From assembly GCF_000276665.1 (NCBI RefSeq), contig NW_004955476.1, positions 8,628,746-8,692,745 on the forward strand: 64,000 bases of DNA. Direction: 5' to 3'. Under the pieces are notes generated by a model, which worked only from the letters and a program-made list of their open reading frames with translations, ran no database searches and was not told the origin of the DNA. The translations under genes and the position numbers were made by a program. Positions 54,391 through 64,000 of this stretch are shown here, in pieces; within the stretch, counting starts at the first letter, position 1, and every line of letters starts with the position of its first letter. Source of the DNA: Chinchilla lanigera (Eukaryota > Chordata > Mammalia > Rodentia > Chinchillidae).

Positions 54391-57300
54391 GTTGCCTCTA
54401 AGCAGGCTGCGTCCCTGAATCTCTGCCTATTTCCTACCCACAAGAGTCCACTCTGCCACTGCACAGCTACGCTGGCTTGGGCTCTGTAAACCCAAACAGG
54501 CCTTGTGTCCTTGTTCTGGTGCTGAGCAACCCCAGAGATACCATGAACTCCTGGCCAGCCTTTGGATGTTCAGACTCAGCTCGCTGACCCTCTGTAGAAG
54601 AAAGCCCCAGAAAACATAAGCACCCTGCAGACTTCTTCCTTGTATAAGCACAAGCCTCATACTCCCAAATCGTGTATCCCCTATTGGTCAGTGGACATGA
54701 TAGCACATTCCCACGTGCTCTGATAAAAATCTAATGAACAAAATAGAAATCTGGAGCTATGCTTCTCCATCACAAAGCACTTGTTGAAGTCCTACACACA
54801 AAAATATTTCTTTTTTTGTGGAAGGAGCACCCAGGCTACAGATACTTTCTAGCTCCTGACCCAGAGAGTGTATGTGGATTTTTTATACAGATCACACTCA
54901 ATCAATGATCATTTTAAGGTGGAACTCAGTATAGCCAGTGGGAAGTAAAGGACAGAATAATCAAAGGCCCCCAACTCTTTAGCTCTGTTTAACGGTGGAC
55001 TGACAAACACAACACCAGCTCGAAGGATTTCTCCGAAGCTGATAAACCATACTGTAAGCTTCCTGCTGCCACAGGGCCTGCGTCCAGCGTGCTGGCTGCT
55101 TCTAGGAGGTGGCTGCGGCTCTGAGTGGCAAGGCCACGCAGAGACGAATGCAGTGGCACTCCACAGGGAGGAGAGAGAGGCAGTGCTGCATGGGCCAGCC
55201 CGAGGCTGCAACCAGCCTGACCACGCTGCCACCCCTTGCCAGCCATGACCTAGGGCGTAGGACCCAGCCTGCTACCCCTTAGTCTCCTGTCCTGGAAAGG
55301 ACAGTTCCTAATTGTACCTGCCCCAGGATGAAGTCCTGAGGAACAGCACTGTGCAAATGGCTTCTGACTGAGCCCCGGGCGTGCTGAGCACTCAGTGACC
55401 GCTATCTGTGGCCATGAGGTTCTCCAGATTAGCTTCCCGCCGCCTTCCTCTTCGGCCTTCGCTCTGCCTGCACTGTTCTGAAACTCACACCACTTTTTCC
55501 TATTTGCCCTTCTCCAGCTCTTCTTTCACCCATTTGTGACCCACCAGACGGCCCCTCCGGTTTCTTGGCTTGGCTTTCCACTGTGCTGTGGAGCGTATGC
55601 TCTTGCTTCACAGAATCCGCTCCAAAGCACTTGAAAGCTGACCCCTGTGTCCCAGGGTCCCTCCTCCTCTGCCCTGCCAGGTGTCAGGGGTCCTGCTGTC
55701 CTGTGCTCAGACACCCCAAGGCCCAGGCAGGCACGAACCCTGACTCACTGTGACCCTTCATATGCCTGCCCCTCCCAAGGCTCTGTGTCTTTGTCTTTGT
55801 GTCGTTCTCCTTTGCTTCTCCGTGTCAGGTTTGCCCTGTGTCTCTCTCACCTCCATGCGGCAGCTGCTCTGATCCAGACCCTCTGTCATTTTCATCACAC
55901 GCCACTCTCCTCGCTCCACAACTCCCAGAGCTTGGTTTGCTGTACCGAAAGGCCCACCACCGAGCAGCAGTGGAAGTTACGGGAACTGGGGAGCAGCTGA
56001 CCTTTTACCCCTTTGGCTGATCAGTGGGCTATTGGAGGGTTTCTTCCTAGACAACTTTTCTAAACTTACTAACTCTTATGAGGCCTCTCCTATTTTCCGG
56101 CCCAGGTTTTTCCCCATTCCTGGTGCTTCCCTATAACTCAGAAGTGCATTCCAAAGAACACGGCTTCCTGTTAAGTGCTTGGGGTTGATAGGAGACTCTG
56201 AGCTTCTCAGGCGTGGAGTAAAGAAACGCATTGTTATGCGATGTCATTCTGCCTCTCCCCAACAAGGCTGTGCTATTGACTTGCAAAAGAAAGTCTGAGT
56301 TCGTTCTCAAGCAGAAAATTGTCTCTGAATTTCTTATATGAAAGATGTTTCGTGTAATTAGAAGAAGGGATGAGAGTGAATAGAAATTCAAAATGCATTC
56401 TCTTCTGCTACATATCTTATTTTATTCAGAGTATAATTAAGGGAAGGACTTCGCACTTATCTTTGAGAGAGGGTATGGAACTCATCAATGAGTTCTGAAT
56501 ATTCATCCATCGAGGGCTGGGTCTGAATGAACACCCTAATGTCATTAAGATTTTGTTCATGCACCTTGAATGTGGCCTCAAAAAATCCAATATCCGAGTT
56601 TATACCCAGAGCACATTTTTCCTCTTTGACCTAAGATGCAATGAAAAGTCCTTCCCACATTGCCCTAAAATAAAGAACACAAGGTATTTGAAAAGAAAAT
56701 GTTTTTATCACTAATAGCTTTAAAATGTGAACTGTTGGGTAAGAGTGATTTTTAATGTATAATTTCCCAGGATGACAGTCTGATGGTGACAAGCCAGCTC
56801 TCAAGTCTCCGCATGCTCTTGATCAGAAGACTTGGACTCACCTGGCAGAGATTCTGGCACAGAGGAAGAGCTCCATACGTGTTGGGTCTGAGTCTGAAGT
56901 GGTCCGGGTCCAGCCCAATAAAAGGCAGGAAGATTATCCTTCTTCCCTCCCCTTCCCTTCCATAATTTTCAACAGCAGAGCTCCCAGGTCCGTCCTACAC
57001 AACAGGAGGGGTGACAACCCCAGAAGCAGTCCGGGGGCAGCACGGGATTCACAGTTCCAAACCCAGAGAGAGACGGGATTTGCGAGCCAGAACAGGGCAG
57101 CCTGTCCACCTAGAAGAAACGTGTTTGGGAAAGTCAGAAAACCAAACACGGCAGCGACGGCAACCGGGGGGACCTGTGGCATCTTTGCAGGCTAAATCCG
57201 GTGATTCCATGACCTTTAACACAAAAAAAGGAGATGAAGACCATAAACTGTTCATGATGGATTTTTATTTCTCCTGTCTTTATACCAGCAAATCCTTCTA

Positions 57301-57731
57301 TCATGCACAAAGCAAATCTATTGCTGCAACTTCTCCAAATCATGGCAGCTTTCTCTTATGTGTAGTGCCATGAGCATTTCAGTGTGTTGGTCCGACTTTG
57401 TAACTTTCCAGCAGCTTTTGATTGCCCAGATGCTGAAACATATCTCAAGACAGAGAAGCGGCAGCAGGCTGGGTGGATGTATTAAGCAGATCCATGGACT
57501 CCTGCCCAGATGGTGGCATGGAAGAATGGCCCACCACGGAGTCTTGGGTCCCACGGCTGCAACAGCTCCTTCCCTGAAACATCGCGCTCTCCTGGTGCTT
57601 CCTTCTTATGTGGGAAGGGAGGTGCTAGGCAAGTACTTGGGCCCAGGCCCTCTATTAGAGACAGGTTAGCCTTTATTTGCTCCTTGCAGGTGGATTTCAG
57701 TTGGCCACAAATCATCTTCCTCTCTGTCTTC
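54391..57731. other. Unannotated intergenic sequence
   Basis: About 3.3 kb, moderately GC-rich from 54.4 to 56.0 kb. Many overlapping frames up to 120 codons lie on both strands (for example 57011-57373 plus, 55647-56000 plus, 54909-55232 minus) with no domains. No gene or confident repeat is recognised. Exons too short to see by eye cannot be ruled out. Confidence 0.4.
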
Positions 57732-57744
57732 ATACCCCTACACA

Positions 57745-57873
57745 GGGGCTGGGGATTTAGCTCAACGGCAAAAGCGCCTGCCTGGCATGTGTCAAGGTCG
57801 TGAGTTCGGTTCCTGGTACCGGAGAAAAACCAAAAAAAATCTTATCCAGGAAAAAAAAAAAAAAAAAAAAAAA
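57745..57873 (+). mobile_element. ID SINE (tRNA-derived), young, with 13-bp target duplication
   Basis: A complete ID element: head 'GGGGCTGGGGATTTAGCTCA', pol III A-box-like TAGCTCAACGG, B-box-like GTTCGGTTC (one mismatch to the GWTCRANNC consensus), and a 3' end 'TCCTGGTACCGG'. A mixed tail follows, then A24. It is flanked by perfect 13-bp direct repeats ATACCCCTACACA at 57732-57744 and 57874-57886. The intact duplication and long A run mark a recent L1-driven insertion. Confidence 0.95.
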
Positions 57874-57886
57874 ATACCCCTACACA

Positions 57887-59016
57887 ATGCTTCACTGCCA
57901 TTTCTCCCATGAAAAAGTGGAATCTATTTCTCTACCCATTAAATCCAACTTTGGCTCTGTAATTTGCTTTGCTGAAAAGTTCGTGAGAAAAGCTAACATG
58001 GGCACAGATGAAAAATAGGCTTATCCAGGGTCACCTACCTCCTTGTGCTTCCCTGAGCCACCTGTGAAGGAGGCCAGGCTAGGAGAGGAAATGAAGTACA
58101 AACAAGTCACCCTACCTGAGGTTCAGGACCCCAGCAGCCTGGCATGAAGGAGACAGCTCCAGGCCACACCGCATCAGCTGCCCCTCCATCTGCCTCCAGA
58201 ACGAGGAAGGGACTTCTGAACAATAGTGTAATGGCTTTACCCAGTCACTGGAGGCCTCAGTCTGTTACACAGCAGCAGGTGGCTTGTGTAGCTATTTGGA
58301 CGGCCCCACCAGTCTACTTACCACACCCAGTATTTACGCAGTGTTGCCGGCCTCTGCATAGAAAAAGATTTAAAGGTTTACAAGTAGAATTTACAAAATA
58401 CAATAATTAAAAAATAAAAACAAAGAATTCAAATAAGATAAAAAATAAAAACAAGAGGAGGAGTATTAAGCCGAAACGAAGAGCACAAACGTGTTGGTTG
58501 CCCAGGGGTAAGCAATTTGTGCATGTGACCTTTCACTTCCTCTTAAAGGTCTCCAGCAGCCAGACAAAAAGCAAGTTACATGTTTTTCAACACCAGGAAA
58601 AAGTAAGCATACAAGTTTCTTAGGAGAAACAATATTTCTTAGACTGGATTCTGAAAAGCATCTTAAAAATATATGGATTCTTCTTACAGGATACAGAAGT
58701 GACATGAGACAGTATTTTCCCAACCTAGTCTAACAGCTAGCTTTAGTGTGTAGTAACCGTGTACAAAAACCAAGGGTGGAACACAGTATCAGAATTTCAT
58801 GAAGGAAATTTGTTCATAGGAGACTAAAGTTAATCTTGTTTCGAAGGTCCCAAGACTCTCAACGCACGTGTGCACGTATGAAGCATGACTGGCATTCGGG
58901 ACAGCATGACTCACATTTAGCACTGTGATGGAAATGTGGAAGTTGTCAGAATCAAGACAGAGTTGCATGAGTCAATCCTAACGTAAAACAATTAAATAAA
59001 ACTGAGAGGGAGTTAT
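57887..59016. other. Unannotated intergenic sequence
   Basis: A-rich patch at 58395-58460. No gene or repeat family recognised. Confidence 0.4.
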
Positions 59017-59407
59017 GAAGAGTGGGTTCTTATGCACATTTGCCTGATGGTAACTATCGTAAAAGACTCATAGAATCAGAATCTTGTACCAAGACTCATA
59101 GACTCCTAAGTTTGTGCCGAAGGACTTCTACAAATACATCTGCCAGCAGCTTTCTCGTTTATCCTTGGACTGACACCACTCTTGTTACCAATCATTGTGA
59201 CCAAGGACTATTATTCCAAAGTATCTAACAAAACCTTCCTCCTTTGAAAACGTCCCCTTGCCTCCAGCTCTGTGAGCATGCCTGTACTTTACTACCATGT
59301 GCCTATATCTAGTGTATTGCTTTGCTATTCCTGTGCTCTGCTGTTCTCAAATAAATACCATCATTCTTTAGAGAACCTCTCTCTGAGTGATTTTTTTAGA
59401 TTGACAG
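59017..59407 (+). repeat. Possible solo LTR, class uncertain
   Basis: Shows an LTR-like layout: a C-rich part ('GTCCCCTTGCCTCCAGCTC'), then 'TTCTCAAATAAATACCATCA' as a polyadenylation signal region, then 'CTCTCTCTGAGTGATTTTTT' and a CA end at about 59407. No target duplication identified. Confidence 0.4.
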
Positions 59408-60104
59408 CATGAGGTTTAAATAGCGTTTGGAAACAATAATCAAAAGAATCTTTGATCACTCGGGGAGGACTTTAGCTTCCCTCTCTGGGAATAGCTCGTT
59501 TTCAGTGCTTGTGTCAGTACAAAATGTGAATCTCTAGATAATTTGCGTACTTTAAAAAGTCGCAAAATCAGGATCTGAACACAGAATTTTCTGAATTTAA
59601 ACCTTATTCCTTTTTTTGAATTACAGTGGTACAGTGATCAAAAAGTAGTTGCTGATTTCAAAAACAACTGCTTCCTCATTTAACATATTTGTACTTTAAT
59701 AGAAGATTTCAATATCTAAAGCCAAGCTGTGCTCAAAGGCAGGAATTTCTGGTGTCAAGCCCCTCTGAGAGAGTGGAGTTCATGGGGAGGGTATGAGGGG
59801 ACGGGAGGGAAGGGGAGGGGATGAGGACAGGTTGGAGCACTTACCAAGTTCTTCCCTCAGCCTTTAAATCCCAACGTGTTCTGCCAACCCTCTGAGTCTT
59901 CTTCACCCACTCCATTCAGTCTGTGAATCAGGCCCACCGCCCAAAGCATCACCTTGGTGGACAAATTCTAGACCACCAATTGCTGGAATGATGTTTGACT
60001 TTCTATCCCATCTTGAATTGCTGATCCTACCATGTTGAACTCTTAAAAGTAAATGAGATGTTAACATTTCCATTTCTCCTAAATTGCTAGTATGACTTTG
60101 TCAA
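59408..60104. other. Unannotated intergenic sequence
   Basis: Contains a (GGGGA)-type patch at 59786-59823. No gene or repeat family recognised. Confidence 0.4.
59786..59823. repeat. G-rich purine patch
   Basis: GGGAGGG and GGGGA units, pure purine except for two T. Confidence 0.7.
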
Positions 60105-60105
60105 A

Positions 60106-60134
60106 GAACACACACAGGCACACACACACACACA
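60106..60134. repeat. (CA)n microsatellite
   Basis: About 14 CA units with one GG interruption at the left, directly before a T run. Confidence 0.9.
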
Positions 60135-60170
60135 CTTTTTTTGTTCCTTCAGGTAAAAGTAAAGTAGATA

Positions 60171-60588
60171 AACTTGAAAGAGTTAATTTAGACTCGGAGG
60201 TATGATAGACACTGTGAAATGATAGGAAACCACTGAAGAGTAAAGGGCTTCTGGGATGTGGGAAAAGAGAAGGGAAAGAAGGAGAAATTTTGTATGTATG
60301 TATATACAGGATAGATAACATGGGTTGTACTTCTGTCTTCTATTTCTATGCTGAAAGAAACTGTCAATGAGTCTTTGGTTGACCAGTATTGCATGTTTAT
60401 ATCTGTTTTCACGAGAAGCCACTTTGAAGATATCAATATGTAATACAACCACCATTGTTAATTCCCTACCACTTTGTTTGTAACTCTGTATTGTCTGTAT
60501 TGTGCTTGTGATATGTTGTAAAATGTTGTATGTCTGTTAATGTTTCCCTCCTTTTATCTTTAAAATAAAAAAAAATTAAAAAAAAAAA
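60171..60588 (+). mobile_element. L1-like 3' end, third copy, with target duplication
   Basis: A 5'-truncated retroposon of about 415 bp with a G/A-rich polypurine tract at 60250-60285 (a feature of mammalian L1 3'UTRs) and an A-rich tail. It is flanked by AAAAGTAAAGTAGATA at 60155-60170 and 60585-60600. The last 240 bp match 17860-18043 and the inverse of 9153-9375. Being the longest copy, it extends the family 5'-ward. Confidence 0.8.
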
Positions 60589-60600
60589 GTAAAGTAGATA

Positions 60601-61299
60601 TACAAACCCTCTCAGCTCTATCTCTGGCCTAAATATTTAAGAGTTAATATATAATTATATAGCCTGAGCCAAGACTGTCCAAACACTTACTGAGGTCTCA
60701 AAATCCCCCAACTGTTCATCTGAAGGAGCCCACTTTCTAACTTCTGGAAAGGACTATTTTCTCTAATTATCTTTAAGGATCATGGAAACTGGAGCTGTAC
60801 TGAACACATATCAGAGAAGGAACTTTAGTATCTAGCATAATGAGGGTTTCCTGATGGAGACAACCAAAAGGTAGAGCTGATTCTATTTCAGATACATCCA
60901 TGAGTGCTCGGCCAGCCATAGAATTGTGTCATATTGAAAGAAATGTCTTATGAGGCAGTAACTGACCATTTCAAATATGGACACAAAAATTGCATATGAT
61001 ACAGCTGAAGCCTATGAAGCCATGGATGACCCCCAGGGGTGGCCCACGATGAACTGCACCTACACCAAACACATGGGCCCTCATTGGGTCATTTGGTTTC
61101 ATAACAGATAGTTGCTTTCTTTCATGTGAAATGAGCTGACTGTAATAACGTCATCCTCCTTGGGTTGGAAAAAAATTAAATTAACAATAGGTTCTTAACT
61201 ATGGCTTCTACCACTGTAAATATGGGTAACTACTATGGTTGGTACGGTGCTTGTATTCATTTTTTTTTTATGGTGCTTATATTTAAAGCACAATGCTAA
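60601..61299. other. Unannotated intergenic sequence
   Basis: AT-rich, with no gene or repeat family recognised. Confidence 0.4.
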
Positions 61300-61430
61300 G
61301 TATCTTGTCACTCATTCATCAAACAGTTATGGAGTTGGTGCCCAGCATTCTTGTACACTCTGAAATAAAGTCATGCAGAAGACACAGTCCCTGCCTTTAG
61401 AGTGGAATTAACACAGATAGGGAGACATGA
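61300..61430 (+). repeat. L2 LINE fragment
   Basis: 'CATTCATCAAACAGTTATGG', 'GTGCCCAGCATTCTTGTACA' and 'CACAGTCCCTGCCTTTAGAG' follow the L2 3' end order. Confidence 0.6.
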
Positions 61431-61439
61431 AAGGACTTA

Positions 61440-61600
61440 ACTCTTAGCTCATTGGGCATTCACAGCAATGCTGTGTGTATTATCTATCTTAACCTTTACA
61501 GAGGGAGGTAATAATGGTTACAGAAGGTAAACGCCATTCCCCCGCTTGTTGCTGGTAAATAGTCAGGACACGAACCTGGCTCTGAAGATTCTGCTCCTAA
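61440..61600 (-). repeat. MIR SINE
   Basis: Inverted MIR: 'ACAGCAATGCTGTGTGTATT', 'GGTTACAGAAGGTAAACGCC', 'TTGCTGGTAAATAGTCAGGA' and 'CACGAACCTGGCTCTGAAGA'. Confidence 0.75.
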
Positions 61601-62194
61601 CTAATATATCGATGCTACTGACTAGCGCTTCACAAGCTCGATTCTATTACTCTTTTCCAGACCCATTTTCCCTGTTTCCTTCACACATTCGTTCAACCAG
61701 CCAGCGTGGCACGTGCCTCGGTGCCTGCTGCGGGCCCTGGAGACGTCATACTCATTACTGCGTGTGCTCTGTGATGAGCACTGTGCTCTGCTCATCCCTT
61801 TCCAACCCCAAGACAAGTTTTGCTCCTCCTCTCACATAAAATGGGAGAAATCTTTCCCAGTAATATTCATTTTAGCCTGTATCGACAGAACTCAGTTTAA
61901 CAGATGCTTAGGGATGGATGCTAATGCCATTTAACAGATGCTTCTGAGGAAGGCAACTTTTCTCTCCTTAGGAACCTCTTTAAATCCACACCAATTATGA
62001 ATTCTGCATGGCTGCCCATGCCAAGGGAGGGGATGTAGCTCCAAGATTCTTGGAGATCGTCTATTCCATTAGTTTCTGTCTTTCTAGTGTTAGTTCGCAG
62101 AGATAGCAGTGTGTTAAAAGTTCCTTCAGAATTAAAGAGCTAGAGGTCCTGGAGACCACACATTCCAAGGAGTGCATTCGAATAACCTATGGGG
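61601..62194. other. Unannotated intergenic sequence
   Basis: No gene or repeat family recognised. A 97-codon frame (61546-61839) starts inside the MIR. Confidence 0.4.
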
Positions 62195-62336
62195 TGTGGG
62201 AAAACAGACACCTGGATGTAGACCAGTGGAACAGACCGGAGAGCCAAGAAGCAGACCTACATACGCATTCAAAGGAAAGAGGGTCATAAGATGGGTTTCA
62301 TCTAAATTAAAAACACACTCTTCAAAAGACCCTCGA

Positions 62337-62730
62337 TTAGGAGGTCGGGACAAAGCAATAAAATACCACAGACTGGGGTTACAGCAACAGAAGTTTATGT
62401 TCTCAAAGTTCTGGAGCTGAGCGGCCAAGATCAAGGCGTGGGTAGGGTGGATTCCCCTGACTGTCTCTGTCCTTGGCTGGCAAGTGGATGCCTGTTCAGT
62501 AAGCTCTCCGTCAGTCTTCCCTCTGTGCACACGGCTCCTCCAGGTCACCTCATGTATCCAGCGTTCCCGTATACCGACAGGAGTGAGCCAGGATTAGAGC
62601 CACCTTCTGCTCTCATCTTAACTTAACCTTTTAATGGGTTCACCTTCAAGTTCTGCCAGTCTGAGATCGTTTGCATGCTAGAGTTTCAATGATTGGACCT
62701 GAAGGGGCAATTCACCCAAAACATAAACCG
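62337..62730 (-). repeat. MaLR LTR (MST/MLT1 type) inserted in L1
   Basis: Inverted LTR: 'AATAAAATACCACAGACTGG', 'CAGAAGTTTATGTTCTCAAA', 'AGATCAAGGCGTGGGTAGGG', 'TTAACCTTTTAATGGGTTCA' and 'TAGAGTTTCAATGATTGGAC'. It separates two collinear L1 pieces, so it is younger than the L1. Confidence 0.75.
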
Positions 62731-62820
62731 TTAAGAATACTGAAAAGACAAGGCACAGACTGAGGCAAAACAGTAATAGTATATTCGACAAAGGACTTGT
62801 ATCAAGAAGATCTGATGAAA

Positions 62821-62953
62821 TCGGGCACAGTGGCATGCCAGGAGTAATCCCAGCCACTCAGGAGGCTGGTGCAGAAGAATCATAAATTGAAAGCCAGCAG
62901 GGCAACACTGCGAGACAGTGTCTCAAAACAAATTATATAAAACTTTAAAATTT
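62821..62953 (+). mobile_element. B1-type SINE inserted in L1
   Basis: 'CGGGCACAGTGGCATGCCAG', 'GAGTAATCCCAGCCACTCAG', 'GCAACACTGCGAGACAGTGT' and 'CTCAAAACAAATTATATAAA'. It has no 29-bp duplication. It interrupts the L1 between 62819 and 62955. Confidence 0.85.
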
Positions 62954-63600
62954 AGTAACAAAAAATCTCAATAAAAATAGGTAAAAGATTGAACAGACAC
63001 CTTACAAAAGAAGACAAGCAAGTGCACACAAATATAGTCAGTATCTTTAGTCATAGTAAAATTAAAATCAGAACAACAATGAGATTCTGCTGCAGAGTTA
63101 ATTGAATGGCTGAAATTAAAAAGATTAACAAAGGCAAGGATGGAGCAACTGAAAACGCCACATATTGCTTGTGGGAATTGTAAACTTGTGCAACTACTTT
63201 GGAAAGCAATTTGGCAGTTCTTTTAAAGTTAAATAGATACTACACAGTACGACAATTTTACCCTTAGGTATTTACCCAAGTAGAGTGAAAATTTCCTCAC
63301 AAAGGCATATATACATACATACAAATGTTCATGGCAGCTTTGTTGTAGTAGCCAAAACTTTCCAAGCATGCGTCAAGTGCATGGATAGACAAATGGTGAA
63401 ATAACTAGATAAGAGCACATTACACATCAGTAAAATTAATAAACTACTGGTACTGATTTACTACATCAAATTCTACTGCAGACAAAGCTAAATTACTGTG
63501 ATAAAAAGCACATCACCAGTGGTTTGGGACGGAAAGGGGGACAACTGGAGAGGAAGATTTTAAAGATTTGGAGTTCCATGAATGGTCTGTATTTATATTC

Positions 63601-63654
63601 TATTTTAATGAGTGTTAATAATTAATGTATGTTAATTAAAACTCACAAATGCTT
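63601..63654. other. Unassigned AT-rich stretch
   Basis: Follows the L1 and may be its 3' end; nothing distinctive. Confidence 0.3.
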
Positions 63655-63780
63655 GGCTCCAAGATCAGATCTATTATATCAGAATTTCTGGGGAAAGGGC
63701 CTAGGGCTGAGGGTTTTCAAAACTCCTGTCTACAGGTAGTTCTATAGGTTGTTACTGTCTACAGGTGATTTGCAGGTGTG
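63655..63780 (+). repeat. MER5A-like DNA transposon fragment (hAT)
   Basis: 'ATATCAGAATTTCTGGGGAA' and 'AGGGCCTAGGGCTGAGGG' followed by 'TTTTCAAAACTCC' resemble the MER5A middle (aatcagaatctctgggggtggggcccagg...ttttaacaagctcc). Confidence 0.45.
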
Positions 63781-64000
63781 CAGAGGATAGGGTGTGGTCT
63801 GTGGCATGCAGGGTAGCAGACATCCCTCCGCATAATCCCCAGGGATGGTCTCACAGCTTCTGCTTGCGGCCCACCACACCTCCACTCCCTTCCCTGCCGT
63901 TTTCCATGAAGACATGGCTCTGACTTTGACTGATAAATCTTGCCAACTCAGAAGCAAATCCTCACTCAAGTAAGTTCCAGTCCCTGTTCTTGAGACAGCC
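63781..64000. other. Unannotated right edge
   Basis: No gene or repeat recognised before the window ends. Confidence 0.4.

Larger units (their letters stand above)
62195..63600 (+). mobile_element. Old L1 (ORF2 3' region), twice interrupted
   Basis: Three collinear pieces: 62195-62336 ('TGTAGACCAGTGGAACAGAC'), 62731-62819 ('TTCGACAAAGGACTTGTATC') and 62955-63600 ('GAACAGACACCTTACAAAAG', 'CAACAATGAGATTCTGCTGC', 'CTACTTTGGAAAGCAATTTG', 'GTTCATGGCAGCTTTGTTGT' and 'GTGCATGGATAGACAAATGG'). The order and strand match L1 ORF2 coding sequence with many stops. The gaps hold a MaLR LTR and a B1. Nothing is intact. Confidence 0.8.

Noticed and set aside
57745..57820. Possible tRNA gene
   Set aside because: The A- and B-box-like strings belong to an ID SINE. 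The body does not fold into a full cloverleaf with a standard anticodon arm, and it has an A tail and target duplication.
1..64000. CRISPR arrays, operons, phage or plasmid genes, toxin-antitoxin or other bacterial defence systems
   Set aside because: The window is clearly mammalian, with SINEs, LTRs and microsatellites; direct repeats seen are microsatellites or retroposon flanks, not spaced arrays.

Overview
This window reads as mammalian nuclear DNA from a rodent. It carries 7SL-derived B1-type SINEs, a tRNA-derived ID element with an A-rich tail and target-site duplication, B1+ID dimeric SINEs, old MIR/L2 fossils, MaLR and ERVL-type LTRs, 5'-truncated L1 pieces and many microsatellites. 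The B1-ID dimers point to a rodent outside the mouse/rat group (they are known from squirrel-related, dormouse, beaver and guinea-pig-related lineages). I cannot fix the species by eye. There are no operons, Shine-Dalgarno sites, phage, plasmid or CRISPR features. All repeat names are my recognition of consensus features, not the result of a repeat search, and most boundaries are approximate.

Genes: I find no protein-coding gene I can name. No open frame exceeds about 153 codons, and the long ones are uninterpretable or lie in repeats. The single frame that looks protein-like is on the minus strand at about 20595-20801. It could be a terminal exon or part of a retrocopy, followed by a 3'UTR-like stretch with an AATAAA near 20420. 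The rest is intergenic or deep-intronic sequence.

Layout: 1-540 is GC-rich with scattered CpG, cut by the left edge. 1.3-9 kb has MIR and MaLR fragments, a CCCTT satellite and a long TG run. 9.0-9.7 kb holds a B1-type SINE split by an L1-like 3' end, plus a 64-bp direct duplication. 11.3-14.2 kb holds three MaLR LTR pieces and two purine tracts. 17.8-25.7 kb holds ERVL-type LTRs, B1 and B1-ID SINEs, a second L1-like 3' end and the protein-like frame. 28.9-31.5 kb is a dense MIR cluster followed by an MLT1 LTR. 36.1-36.8 kb is a non-repetitive block with homeodomain-like motifs and a small CpG cluster, the best regulatory candidate. 40-44 kb has a B1 with a 29-bp internal duplication and an ERVL-type LTR. 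48.0-49.05 kb is a stack of nested LTRs, one with a clear 5-bp target duplication. 51.2 kb has a short telomere-like hexamer array. 57.7 kb carries a young ID element. 60.2-60.6 kb is a third L1-like 3' end with target-site duplication. 62.2-63.6 kb is an old L1 interrupted by a MaLR LTR and a B1.

Nothing here works as a multi-gene system. The content is a record of retrotransposon insertions, with possible cis-regulatory sequence in the non-repetitive gaps. The most useful leads are the minus-strand frame at 20.6 kb, the candidate conserved block at 36 kb, the telomere-like array, and the duplicated SINE head at 9 kb.
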